Below, piece after piece: positions 17,252 through 26,629 of a stretch of DNA of 64,000 bases. The first letter of the stretch is position 1, and the number at the start of each line of letters is the position of its first letter. The position numbers and the translations under genes are program-made. The DNA is taken from NCBI GenBank assembly GCA_016839815.1, contig JAEOTM010000187.1, forward strand, positions 37,214 to 101,213, in the 5' to 3' direction. This DNA comes from Candidatus Hodarchaeota archaeon. Lineage in GTDB: Archaea > Asgardarchaeota > Heimdallarchaeia > Hodarchaeales > Hodarchaeaceae. The notes under the pieces are model-generated. The model ran no database searches. It was not told where the DNA came from and saw only the letters and a program-made list of their open reading frames with translations.

Positions 17252-19408
17252 TTAGGGGTTTAATAATATACGAGTATCTACTGCTAGAACACCTTGATTC
17301 TGTTCAAATACTAATACTGGGTTGATTTCAATATCAGAAATATCTTTACATAATTGAATAATCTTACTTAACCGAAGAATGATGTCAATGCAGCCGCTGA
17401 TGTCTTTAGCTTCTTCACCCCTGACTCCAAGTAATAATGGATAAGAACGGATTTGTTGGATCATTTCAACAGCATCTGATCGTTTTACCGGAACTGCTCT
17501 AAAAGCGACATCTTTTAACACTTCAACATAAATTCCCCCTAAACCGAACATAACGGTGGGGCCAAATGTGGTATCAATTCTTGCGCCAATGATAGTTTCC
17601 ATAGCTTCGTCCATATTAATCATTCTGACAATTTCCACTCCCTCAATTATCGCATCAGGTTTATATTTTCGTACAGAGGCAAGAATGGCTTCATATGCAT
17701 CCAAAAGCTCTTCTCGATTTTCTAAATCAAGAGCTACTCCACCAGCATCCGATTTGTGTATAATATCCTTGGATACGATTTTCATGACTACAGGATATTT
17801 GACAACTTCTTCGGCGAAATAGATGACTTCCTCTAGATTTTTTGCCACATAACTTTTTGGTGTGGGAATTCCTGCTGCATCCATAACTCGTAATGCTTCG
17901 GGAACAAGTAAAAATCGTCGATTATCTGCTTTGACCTCATCAATAACCTTTTGAATAGTGTCTATATCGATTTCTGGATCATCTTGATCAGATATTTTGT
18001 CTTCAATGTGTGTTATATTATGATAATGTTTATACAAAGCACCAAGACAGCTTGCTGCCTCATAAACGTCCGAAAATATCGGAACACCTTTTGATTTCAA
18101 CGCAAATAATCCTTGTTCAAATTCTCCTCCTCCGAAAAATGAGAAAACAACTGGTTTATCAGGCTTATGATCCAAATATTGCTTTTGAACGACTGCTGCT
18201 AACTGATCTGCAGAAAATATGGCTGTTTCACATCCTAAAACGATAACAGAGTGAATATCAGGGCTATCTAAAGCTGTTTGGAGGGCTTGTTCATAAATCT
18301 CATTTGATGCTTGGCCTGTTATATCAACAGGGTTCTTAGTTGATCCAAAAGAAGGTGTTACCGGAGTAAAAATCTCTTTCAATACCTTATGGTCATCATA
18401 AAGCGTTACTCCATACAGCTCACATGCATCAGTAGCGAGAACACCAATTCCTCCTCCATTCGTGACAATGACGGTATTTTCCCCCGTGGGAAGATCCTTC
18501 TGGATAGCAAGGAATTTTGCCCAATTTAACGCTTCCTGTACACTTAAAGCTCTTAGTGCCCCAACTTGTCGTGCAATAATATCCGTAAAAACATTATCTG
18601 CTCCTGCTAAGGATCCAGTATGGGAGGCCGCTGCCATGGCACCTCGTTTGGATCTACCCGATTTGATTACTATTACTGGTTTAATCTTTGTTGCTCTTTC
18701 AAGAACCTTTGTTAATCGATCTCCATGTTTAAGACCCTCTATATACAAGAGAATTACTCTTGTATTGTCATCTGTGATAAAATATTCAATTAAATCAGCT
18801 TCGGCAATATCACTTTTATTTCCGACTGAGACAATAGCTGATAGTCCGATTCCTTCGGTAGCAGTTTTGCCAATCATTGCTACACCTAGAGCTCCTGATT
18901 GTGTGACAATTGCAACTGATCCATGCTCAATATGCTTGTAGCCGAAAGTTGCATTCACAGGGGCTTTAGCAGAGAAAATTCCAAAGATATTTGGGCCGAG
19001 TAATCGCATCCCATTCTCTCTTGCAAAATTAACTAATTCTAGCTCTTCATCAAGATTCCCAACTTCTGAGAACCCGCTTGTAATTATTGAGACAAATTTG
19101 GTTTTTTTCTTTGCACAACTTTTTAGTGTTTCAAATACGAACTTTGCTGGTACACAGATGGTTGCAAGATCAATAAAATCATCTATTGCCTCTATTGAGG
19201 GATATACTTTGCAACTAAGTATTTCTCCTCCTTTTGGATTAACAGGATAAATTTTCCCATGATATCCTGACGCGACAACGTTATCAACTACTTTATAACC
19301 GATTTTATTGGGATTCGATGATGCACCGATGATTGCTATTGATTTTGGTTCAAATAAATGCTTTATATGAGGACCTTTGGTTTTTGGCATACGATACTTG
19401 TTCTCCAT
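17252..19408 (-). CDS. Acetate/acyl-CoA synthetase, ADP-forming, fused alpha-beta
   Basis: The 718-residue enzyme converts acyl-CoA + ADP + Pi to acid + CoA + ATP, the main substrate-level phosphorylation step of fermenting archaea. Order: CoA-binding Rossmann domain (IAIIGASSNPNKIGYKVV), ligase domain with SHTGSLAG holding the alpha-subunit phosphohistidine, a second ligase-type domain, and a C-terminal ATP-grasp domain (about 490-718) with the swinging-loop histidine in HKSDAGGV. Both catalytic histidines are present and the length fits the fused alpha-beta form. It is first in an operon with the BioD-DRTGG gene. Acyl preference cannot be read from the sequence. Confidence 0.92.
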   Translation of the reverse strand: MENKYRMPKTKGPHIKHLFEPKSIAIIGASSNPNKIGYKVVDNVVASGYHGKIYPVNPKGGEILSCKVYPSIEAIDDFIDLATICVPAKFVFETLKSCAKKKTKFVSIITSGFSEVGNLDEELELVNFARENGMRLLGPNIFGIFSAKAPVNATFGYKHIEHGSVAIVTQSGALGVAMIGKTATEGIGLSAIVSVGNKSDIAEADLIEYFITDDNTRVILLYIEGLKHGDRLTKVLERATKIKPVIVIKSGRSKRGAMAAASHTGSLAGADNVFTDIIARQVGALRALSVQEALNWAKFLAIQKDLPTGENTVIVTNGGGIGVLATDACELYGVTLYDDHKVLKEIFTPVTPSFGSTKNPVDITGQASNEIYEQALQTALDSPDIHSVIVLGCETAIFSADQLAAVVQKQYLDHKPDKPVVFSFFGGGEFEQGLFALKSKGVPIFSDVYEAASCLGALYKHYHNITHIEDKISDQDDPEIDIDTIQKVIDEVKADNRRFLLVPEALRVMDAAGIPTPKSYVAKNLEEVIYFAEEVVKYPVVMKIVSKDIIHKSDAGGVALDLENREELLDAYEAILASVRKYKPDAIIEGVEIVRMINMDEAMETIIGARIDTTFGPTVMFGLGGIYVEVLKDVAFRAVPVKRSDAVEMIQQIRSYPLLLGVRGEEAKDISGCIDIILRLSKIIQLCKDISDIEINPVLVFEQNQGVLAVDTRILLNP

Positions 19409-19548
19409 GACCTAAAGCAAGTGGATCAAGATTTTTTTGATTCTAAGTAAATCTTAGCAGTAAATAGTAGGCTTTTTTTCGTTTATAATTGGAATTATCT
19501 CAGTAGTATATTTCTTTTGAGCTATATCTGAAAGTAATGAATCTCAGA

Positions 19549-21444
19549 TTAGAATGTCATCCTTAGTTCATAAACACCTTCAGAAAGTCGTTTATCAAGA
19601 TTAGGGAATAATTTTTCAAATAAAGCAAGCATTCCCCTATTTTCTAACAACACTTCAGCACTAAATCCAAGTAATCCAGCAGATTTCGCCAGATAAGTCA
19701 AATATTTCATTAATTCAGTGCCTATACCGTTTCTATGATGATCGTCTCGCACTACGAAAGCAGCTTCTGCGATATGGGAATGTTGGTCAATCCCATATTG
19801 ACCCACACCAATAATTTCTTGTGAGACACCTTTACTTAAGACTGCAAGAATGACCATCTCTTTTGAAAAATCAATAATACAGAAATCCTGTAATCGAGAA
19901 TGGGGAATATCCTTTCTAACACTCATAAATCGTCGATAAAGGGATTGGTCAGACAAATCATAAAAAAAGTCTTTTAACAAGGATTCATCACTAATTTTTA
20001 CAGGCCGAAGCATTATTTCAAGACCCCGTGAGGTTGTCCTCCATGTTTCTAAATGTTCTGGATATTCTCCTTTTTTTCCCGGGACGAAAGCCTGATCAGA
20101 GTAGATTAAATTGGCCTTTTTTGCTTCTTTTATCAACTGTGGTCTGAAACGTGGATGGGCAATAGAAATTAATTGCATGGCTCGTTCTCGTATGTTTTTT
20201 CCATGTAGGTAACCTATACCATATTCTGTGATTACGTAATGAATATCCCCTCGGTTGAGTGTTACACCCGCTCCTTCAGATAAGAAAGGGACAATTCTAG
20301 AGGTTTTTCCATTATCCGCTGTCGACTGAATAGTTAATATCGATTTCCCCTTATTAGCAAGGATAGCTCCGCGCATGAAATCTGCTTGACCTCCAATACC
20401 AGAATAAAAAGTTCTACCAATAGATTCAGAAGAGGCCTGTCCTGTCAGATCTATCTGTAATCCACTATTGATGGCGGTCATATTGGCGTGTTGAGCGATA
20501 TTTAATGGATTATTCGTGTATTCAATTTGTTTTAATTCAATTGAAGGATTATCATTAATAAAATCATAAGTCGACTGAGAACCCATACAGAACGACGCTA
20601 CAGACTTTCCACGATTCACCGTCTTTCTAGAGTTATCTATAACTCCTATTTTCATTAATTCAACAAGTCCATCGCTTACAAGCTCAGTGTGAACGCCTAA
20701 ATGCTTTTTATCTTTCAAATTTGTCATAACTGCGTTTGGTATACTTCCGTAGCCAACTTGTATTGTATCTCCGTCTTGAATTAATCGTGAAACATACTGT
20801 CCAATTTTATTTGCTACTTCGTCACTCGTAGGTTCCTGTATAAATTCTAAAATAGGTTCATCGTATGGGATAATATAGTCAATATCTTTTATGTGTAAAA
20901 ATCCATCTCCGTGAACTCGTGGCATTCTGCTATTCATTTGAGCAATTACAGTAGCTGCACTTTCGATTGCTGATTTAACAATATCAACTGAAACTCCAAG
21001 ACTAACATATCCATGATCATCAGGAGGCGTGACTTGGATTAAAGCGACATCTATCGGAACAAGTCCACTATAAAATAGACTTGGTGCGTTTGAAAGGAAA
21101 ATAGGTGTATAATCAGAAAGACCACTATTAACAGCTTCACGAGTAGGATTTGCAACGAAAAAAGAATTGTGACGAAAGTTTATTTGATAAGCAGTATCCG
21201 TATACGGGGTGACTCCCAAATTATACCAAGATAAAACCTCAGTATCAAAAAAAGCTTTTGGATGCTTTTCAAGATATTGAGCAAGTGAATTCATTAAGTA
21301 TTGAGGTTCACCACAACCTGTATGAACAAAGATTCGGTCACCTCTATGAATATTTTGGAAAATTCTTGCAAGTGATTCGAATTTTGATGGATATTGTTCG
21401 ATCAGTGCTGAATATACAGCATTTTTCTGATTTTCAGAAACCAT
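19549..21444 (-). CDS. Acetyl-CoA hydrolase/CoA-transferase fused to GNAT acetyltransferase
   Basis: About 631 residues. Residues 1-445 are a class I CoA-transferase of the acetyl-CoA hydrolase/4-hydroxybutyrate CoA-transferase type. The substrate loop GYGSIPNAV is followed by LGVHTELVSDG, where the Glu is the expected acyl/CoA-linked nucleophile. Residues 470-631 are a GNAT domain with the acetyl-CoA loop HRNGIGTEL. The fusion couples acyl-CoA handling to possible protein or small-molecule acetylation. I prefer ATG 21444 to the tracked TTG six bases upstream. It lies in its own unit behind the acyl-CoA synthetase operon, on the same strand, and probably serves the same acid/CoA-ester metabolism. 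Confidence 0.88.
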   Translation of the reverse strand: MVSENQKNAVYSALIEQYPSKFESLARIFQNIHRGDRIFVHTGCGEPQYLMNSLAQYLEKHPKAFFDTEVLSWYNLGVTPYTDTAYQINFRHNSFFVANPTREAVNSGLSDYTPIFLSNAPSLFYSGLVPIDVALIQVTPPDDHGYVSLGVSVDIVKSAIESAATVIAQMNSRMPRVHGDGFLHIKDIDYIIPYDEPILEFIQEPTSDEVANKIGQYVSRLIQDGDTIQVGYGSIPNAVMTNLKDKKHLGVHTELVSDGLVELMKIGVIDNSRKTVNRGKSVASFCMGSQSTYDFINDNPSIELKQIEYTNNPLNIAQHANMTAINSGLQIDLTGQASSESIGRTFYSGIGGQADFMRGAILANKGKSILTIQSTADNGKTSRIVPFLSEGAGVTLNRGDIHYVITEYGIGYLHGKNIRERAMQLISIAHPRFRPQLIKEAKKANLIYSDQAFVPGKKGEYPEHLETWRTTSRGLEIMLRPVKISDESLLKDFFYDLSDQSLYRRFMSVRKDIPHSRLQDFCIIDFSKEMVILAVLSKGVSQEIIGVGQYGIDQHSHIAEAAFVVRDDHHRNGIGTELMKYLTYLAKSAGLLGFSAEVLLENRGMLALFEKLFPNLDKRLSEGVYELRMTF

Positions 21445-21584
21445 TGACAATCTTCTACCTATCAGTAAACTTTAATTAAGAATTAAAATTTGAATTCCGT
21501 GTATTGGCGAGAATATCAAGATGAATAAAGCTTATGCTTTACAATTTAGCCATTATAAACTTTTAAAATAACACACAAGTGCCT

Positions 21585-22682
21585 CTAATGTTTGTGCATC
21601 TCTCCCCCACAAAACATGCAATTAGACATATTTGTTTCTTTCATTGTTGAATAGCAATCAGGGCAAACACTTCGAAAACATGTAAGACACTGATAATGGG
21701 GATCTGCAATAGGTATTTCCCCCTCATGCAGGTAACATTTAATATTATTAGAACCAAGAATCAAATAATCATCTGAGGCAGTATCATAAGTTCCTGATGT
21801 GTCTAGGAATCCTTGAATTAATTGTTGTTCTACTAATGCTCTCAAAATCAGGTTTACTAGTGGAATTTCCAGTCTATTGAGCTGAGCAATACGAGATAAG
21901 GGTATTTGCTTTTCTCCTTCGATATCATGAATCATGGTAATTGTATCAAGAACAGCTTTTTTATGCTTGCTTATCTCCCTTTCTTGTTTCCTGAAATCAA
22001 GGAATGTTCGTGTATTATTCTTAAGGTCAGAAAATGACCATCGCCGTTTATTCAATTTCTTGATGTCGTTAAAGACTGATGAAGATACTTTTCTAACACC
22101 TTTAGTTGAAAGATTTGATTTTTGTGTCTGATAATAGTCTCCTAACGAAGAAACTGCACTTTTACGATCTACTAATGATTTTACATCTTCTTTCTTAAAA
22201 ATACGTGGGACAGGAATTAATTCGCCTTTACAGTAGGGACAAGTATCTGTTTGAACACTTTGATAACAGGAACTACAAATAAATCTTAAACAAGTTTCAC
22301 ATTGGAAGTGCAAGTTAAAAACAGAGTGTTCGGTTTGATCGATTTGGCAATAGTATGTATCTTCTTTAAGAACGAGAATCTGTTCATTTGATTCTGGATC
22401 TCTTTCAATGATCCCATCAATCAATCTTTGTGCAGTAAACTCCTGTATAATAAAGATAACATCATTTTCTGACAATTCAGTCTCTTTAACTACTTCTGTT
22501 ATTGCGATACGTCCCTCATGAAGTTTATGAAGCCGAGAGATTGTGATAAAAGTCCGTTTAATTGGATGCGAGGATATTTTATACTCCTTTTCGTAAGCCT
22601 GAAAATGTGTCACTTCAGAGTTGACGATTCGTGAGATTTTTTCAGATATTTTCTCTGAAAAGCTTCGATTAGGTTGATTCAT
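21585..22682 (-). CDS. Duplicated winged-helix plus Cys-rich zinc-finger protein
   Basis: The 365-residue protein has two similar halves. Each has a winged-helix segment (RIAITEVVKETELSENDVI; QIPLSRIAQLNRLEIPLV) and a conserved cysteine cluster. The first cluster is CETCLRFICSSC, then CPYC. The second is CLTCFRSVCPDC, then CMFC. Each is preceded by a C-x(n)-H pair (YYCQIDQTEH; KCYLHEGE). The pattern resembles B-box/RING-like cross-brace zinc sites. The linker between the halves is basic. A role in nucleic-acid binding or in ubiquitin-like conjugation is conceivable but unproven; I do not recognise a named family. Confidence 0.65.
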   Translation of the reverse strand: MNQPNRSFSEKISEKISRIVNSEVTHFQAYEKEYKISSHPIKRTFITISRLHKLHEGRIAITEVVKETELSENDVIFIIQEFTAQRLIDGIIERDPESNEQILVLKEDTYYCQIDQTEHSVFNLHFQCETCLRFICSSCYQSVQTDTCPYCKGELIPVPRIFKKEDVKSLVDRKSAVSSLGDYYQTQKSNLSTKGVRKVSSSVFNDIKKLNKRRWSFSDLKNNTRTFLDFRKQEREISKHKKAVLDTITMIHDIEGEKQIPLSRIAQLNRLEIPLVNLILRALVEQQLIQGFLDTSGTYDTASDDYLILGSNNIKCYLHEGEIPIADPHYQCLTCFRSVCPDCYSTMKETNMSNCMFCGGEMHKH

Positions 22683-22871
22683 GGCTTAACTATTTCATAC
22701 ATTGAATTAATATTTAAGAATTGCTTTGCTGGAAAACGACAAGCCTTCAGATGCAGAATTCATACGTTTTTTTAACGGATAACCCATGAGCCACACTAAA
22801 AAACTCATTAGAACTTAATTTTCATTGTTATGTATTGTCCGAGGTGTTCCAATTCTACGTCTAAAATTAAA

Positions 22872-22955
22872 ATGAAGGCCTCAAAAAGATCATTTCACAA
22901 AAAAACAAAATTTCTCTGTCCCAAATGTGGATTTATCAAAATGAAACCTCATTAA
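22872..22955 (+). CDS. Possible 27-residue CPxCG micro-protein
   Basis: A very short frame, MKASKRSFHKKTKFLCPKCG..., is basic and carries one CPKCG knuckle. It ends one base before the ATG of the endonuclease IV-like gene. The close spacing suggests translational coupling. A single knuckle would need a partner or dimer to hold zinc. It could equally be chance, since there is no length support. Confidence 0.25.
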   Translation: MKASKRSFHKKTKFLCPKCGFIKMKPH

Positions 22956-22956
22956 T

Positions 22957-23910
22957 ATGGTGAAACTCTTGGACTTGTCGCTTGGTGTCTCACTTAGTAT
23001 GACCCGCTTTCTTTCACAGGAGAAAACTCTCAACAGAGTAAATCAAATTAAGAAAGCTAAACTAAATTCAGTAGAATTCGGATTATTAAGTTGTGCCATC
23101 GGTCAAACAAGAATTCCAGGTATTAATCCATTTCCTACTGAAAAACAATCCAAATCTGTTGCAGAATTATTCGACAACTCTGAATATTATTTTTCTGTTC
23201 ATGCACCCTATCGAATTTCTGCTACAACTGAAGAAGAATCAAAGTTGAAGTATTCAAAATCAAACCTTTCAGCCACTTTAAAGGTTACAGACTGGCTTAA
23301 TGGACATCATGTTACGTTTCATGCAGGATCTTTTAAGAAAAAACATAACAACAGTCATGTAGAAAAAGTACTCAAAAACTGGGAGGAATGGAGGCAAGAA
23401 AAGGCTTATAATGCGAAATTAGCTCCTGAAGTCGGCGGAAAGTATAATAGTTTCGCTGATTTTTTTACTCTGGTAGAAATAACTGGAGGAATTGACAATT
23501 GTTTAATGACTTGGGATATAAGTCACGATTTTGCTCGTGGAGGTAATATTATTGATGAGGGAGCGATTTTAAATCGATTAGAGAAACTTGATCAAGCATT
23601 CGATCTTAATTCAACTAATCGCTTACCAATGCATTTTTCAGGCATGGTTGTCGGTAAAACTGGAGAGAAACATCATACACTTCTTGGGAAAGGAAATGGT
23701 GTCCCTTGGGAATTAGTTTTCTCCGTTTTGAAGGAACAAAACTTTCTCTCGAAAGTAAATCTTATCTGTGAAAGTAAAGTACCAAAAGGTGAAAAAATGA
23801 AAGGTAATTCAGTTTCAGACGCCCTTAAAGCGAGAGAGTTTCTAGAATCTAATCAAGTTGTTAAACAGTATAAAGGAAAGCCTGGGAATTTGGATTTTTA
23901 CTTTAATTAA
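22957..23910 (+). CDS. Endonuclease IV-like (AP endonuclease family 2) TIM-barrel protein
   Basis: The 317-residue TIM barrel retains the metal-site pattern of endonuclease IV relatives: SVHAPYRI, TFHAGSF, APEVGGK, WDISHDFARG, MHFSG with a following EKHH, and ICESK near the C-terminus. The family cleaves DNA 5' to abasic sites in base-excision repair, though some sugar isomerases share the fold. The His/Glu/Asp order supports a nuclease. The fragment is slightly longer than bacterial Nfo. It lies alone on the plus strand; a T8 run follows the stop. Confidence 0.8.
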   Translation: MVKLLDLSLGVSLSMTRFLSQEKTLNRVNQIKKAKLNSVEFGLLSCAIGQTRIPGINPFPTEKQSKSVAELFDNSEYYFSVHAPYRISATTEEESKLKYSKSNLSATLKVTDWLNGHHVTFHAGSFKKKHNNSHVEKVLKNWEEWRQEKAYNAKLAPEVGGKYNSFADFFTLVEITGGIDNCLMTWDISHDFARGGNIIDEGAILNRLEKLDQAFDLNSTNRLPMHFSGMVVGKTGEKHHTLLGKGNGVPWELVFSVLKEQNFLSKVNLICESKVPKGEKMKGNSVSDALKAREFLESNQVVKQYKGKPGNLDFYFN

Positions 23911-23918
23911 TGGAAGAC

Positions 23919-25280
23919 CTATATTTTTTTCCTAAATGTTACGATTATGGTGCTTAAAACAAATAGGGCCACTATTTCAATCCCATAACTCGTTATAGAG
24001 CTGGTACTTTTCCCATTCGAAGAACTTTCATCCGATTTTGAGGTTGTGACTTCCGAAGTAGTTGAAATTTCTATTTTTGAAGATGTTTGATTATTGTCGA
24101 TTTTTTCAAGAATTGAGTAAATTCTTCCATCAAACGCACAAATGTAAATCTCTCCCTGATTGTCTAAACCAAAGGATGCAATATTGAGATTTGTATCTTT
24201 TACTAACATATTTTCGGTCGTAGTTCCATTTTTAGACAGCGCCCAGATTTTACCAGAACCATAGTCACCATAAATGTATTTAGCGTTTAAAGTTGGGTTC
24301 CGTAAACCATAATATACGTATCCACCAGTTATACTGTATCCCTCTAATCGATTATACTCCCAAATTGGAGTTATCAATTCTGTGGTATTACAGTTAGGAT
24401 TATTATAACAATGATTCCCCTCCTGCAAATTCCACCCATAATTTCCTCCCTTTTCAATTATGTCAATTTCTTCATACAGATTTTGTCCTACATCTCCAGC
24501 CCATAATAATGATGTATTATAATCAAAGCTCATACGCCATGGATTGCGTAAACCGTACGCATAGATCTCTTCACGAAAACCTTCCGCATTACCAACGAAT
24601 GGATTATCAGGGGGAATTGAATAATTTTTTTCTAAACTTTTTATGTCAATATTGATCCTTAGAATGGAACCTAAAAGAGATGTTCGATCTTGACCATTTT
24701 GATTTGGATCACCTGAACCTCCTCCGTCACCTAAAGCTATGTATAAATTACCATCAGGGCCAAAAGTTATTTCACCTCCATTATGATTACTGTGAGGTTG
24801 TGAAACTTCCAGAATGATAATTTCTGAGCTGATATTTGTTAGATTTTGATTATCCTCTCTCACTTTAAATTCACTAATTACAGTCCTTCTTGGAGAATCG
24901 CGGACATAATTCACATAGAAGAGACCATTCAAAGAAAATTCAGGGTGAAATGCTAAGCCCAATAAACCCTGTTCTCCTCCGTATAGAACTTGATCTTTAA
25001 TATCTAAAAAGACTGTGGTAGAATCATTACTCACAGAAGGGTCAATAATATGGACTTGGCCTGCTTGTTCAACCACGAATAATCTGGTATCGCCCGTATT
25101 GAATATCCCAACTGGTCTAGTGAAGCTGAGGTTGGGAAATGGCACTGAAAGGTCATAATCGGTTACTTCTTGGCGTGTAAATGAAGTAGAATAAGAAAAA
25201 TAACCTATAGCTGTAGTTAGAAGGAGAAAAGCTAAGAAAACAGATATTTTTTTAGCTCTAGTGATAGAAAAGTTCTTCAT
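23919..25280 (-). CDS. Surface PQQ-type soluble glucose/aldose dehydrogenase-like beta-propeller
   Basis: The 453-residue product has an N-terminal signal (KKISVFLAFLLLTTAIGYF). A six-bladed propeller of the glucose/sorbosone dehydrogenase family follows: FTRPVGIFNTGD, GLLGLAFHPEF, SHNGGEITFGPDG, GDGGGSGDPNQNGQD and YAYGLRNPWRMSFD. A Ser/Thr-rich spacer follows, then SYGIEIVALFVLSTIIV and a basic end. The enzyme would oxidise sugars outside the cell if PQQ or another quinone is available; many archaeal members have no proven cofactor. The C-terminus has the tripartite form of archaeal sorting signals and resembles that of the hydrolase at 55046. Confidence 0.85.
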   Translation of the reverse strand: MKNFSITRAKKISVFLAFLLLTTAIGYFSYSTSFTRQEVTDYDLSVPFPNLSFTRPVGIFNTGDTRLFVVEQAGQVHIIDPSVSNDSTTVFLDIKDQVLYGGEQGLLGLAFHPEFSLNGLFYVNYVRDSPRRTVISEFKVREDNQNLTNISSEIIILEVSQPHSNHNGGEITFGPDGNLYIALGDGGGSGDPNQNGQDRTSLLGSILRINIDIKSLEKNYSIPPDNPFVGNAEGFREEIYAYGLRNPWRMSFDYNTSLLWAGDVGQNLYEEIDIIEKGGNYGWNLQEGNHCYNNPNCNTTELITPIWEYNRLEGYSITGGYVYYGLRNPTLNAKYIYGDYGSGKIWALSKNGTTTENMLVKDTNLNIASFGLDNQGEIYICAFDGRIYSILEKIDNNQTSSKIEISTTSEVTTSKSDESSSNGKSTSSITSYGIEIVALFVLSTIIVTFRKKI

Positions 25281-25408
25281 TCATAAAAACCAGATAAAAT
25301 TACCTTGGTAGAGATATAAGACTTGTTTTGCGAAAAAATTAGGTAGAGGTGGATTATCGAAACATTCTTGATTCCTTAGAATTTGAAAAGTCAAGAACAT
25401 TCTGAAAA

Positions 25409-26617
25409 ATGAAGGTGAAGAGAATAACCATTGTAAAGATCCCAGAACAAAGATTTGAGAAGCGTCAGAGGCATTTTCAAAAGATAATTAATGAAAAGGG
25501 CTTGGCTCATTTTATCGTGTTAAGTCCTAAGTCAATATATTATTTAACTGGATTTACGTTAATTCCTACAGAACGACCCTTTTTTCTAATCTTCAAAAAT
25601 GATGAGCTCAATTTTTTTGTCCCTGAACTGGAAAAAATACATGTATTGGAAGAAGTTCCAGGAGTAAAGGAAGTAGGGAGCTACTTTGAATATCCCGACG
25701 AAGTACATCCTTTGATCCATTTTTCAAAATTTCTCAAAAATTCTTTGAAAATTACGAGTAAGATCGGAGCAGAAGGAGGAGGCGCTTCAGGTTTATGGGG
25801 TTATCAAGGGCCATCATTTAAAGAAGTGTTAAAGATACCAGTAGCAATTCATCCAGAGATTATCACTAACATGCGAATTTTAAAAGATGCGGATGAACTC
25901 GCCTGTATTCGAGAGAGTGCGAAATGGGGAGGTATTGCACACGAATTACTCCAACAATATACCCATGAGGGAGAAAATGAAATCGATGTATCGTTTCAGG
26001 CATCCCATGAGGCCTCAAAACGGATGAGAGCAGAACTCGGCCCTGATTATTCACCGATTGGATATGGTTCTCGGCCTTGTGGTGCAGGCTATCGGGGTCA
26101 AATTGGAAGTTATAGTGCTATACCACATGCCATGACAAGGAATGCAATATTTCAGAAGGGCGATACATTAGTAACAGGGGCAAGTGCTAATATTGCAGGA
26201 TATTTATCCGAACTTGAACGAACAATGTTTCTAGGGGAACCAACTGAGAAGCAGAAAGGATATTTTGCAATAATGATGAAAGCTCAAGAAGTCGCGTTCA
26301 ATACGTTAAAGCCAGGTACCCCTGTATCGGAAGTAGATAGAAATTGTCGCAAAGTCTTTAAAGAGAACGGAGTCATGGATCTTGTCCAACATCATACCGG
26401 ACATGCGATAGGATTAGAAGCTCACGAACGACCATTTCTAGATAAAGGAATGACTCAAGTAATAATGAAACAGGGTATGGTGTTCACTGTCGAGCCTGGA
26501 ATATATGACAGGTCTATTGGTGGATTCAGACATTCAGATACCGTCATTATTACAGAAGATGGTAATGAGCGAATAACGCAATATCCTCGTGAACTTGATC
26601 AATTGACCATAATGTAG
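25409..26617 (+). CDS. M24 (pita-bread) aminopeptidase-P/creatinase-like protein with altered metal ligands
   Basis: The 402 residues contain an N-terminal creatinase-type domain (1-150) and the M24 catalytic fold. The histidines of HHTGHAIG and AHERP, and the Glu of FTVEPGIY, are present. In the usual D...D...H...E...E set, the first Asp aligns with Gly in TGASANIAGY, the second is Glu (SELERT) and the last Glu aligns with Ser (FRHSDTV). It may therefore act without the dinuclear metal, as creatinase does, on a C-N bond of an amino-acid derivative. A plain Xaa-Pro dipeptidase function is less likely. It is first of three same-strand genes with the TPR and DinB-like genes. Confidence 0.82.
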   Translation: MKVKRITIVKIPEQRFEKRQRHFQKIINEKGLAHFIVLSPKSIYYLTGFTLIPTERPFFLIFKNDELNFFVPELEKIHVLEEVPGVKEVGSYFEYPDEVHPLIHFSKFLKNSLKITSKIGAEGGGASGLWGYQGPSFKEVLKIPVAIHPEIITNMRILKDADELACIRESAKWGGIAHELLQQYTHEGENEIDVSFQASHEASKRMRAELGPDYSPIGYGSRPCGAGYRGQIGSYSAIPHAMTRNAIFQKGDTLVTGASANIAGYLSELERTMFLGEPTEKQKGYFAIMMKAQEVAFNTLKPGTPVSEVDRNCRKVFKENGVMDLVQHHTGHAIGLEAHERPFLDKGMTQVIMKQGMVFTVEPGIYDRSIGGFRHSDTVIITEDGNERITQYPRELDQLTIM

Positions 26618-26629
26618 AGGTGAAAAATA

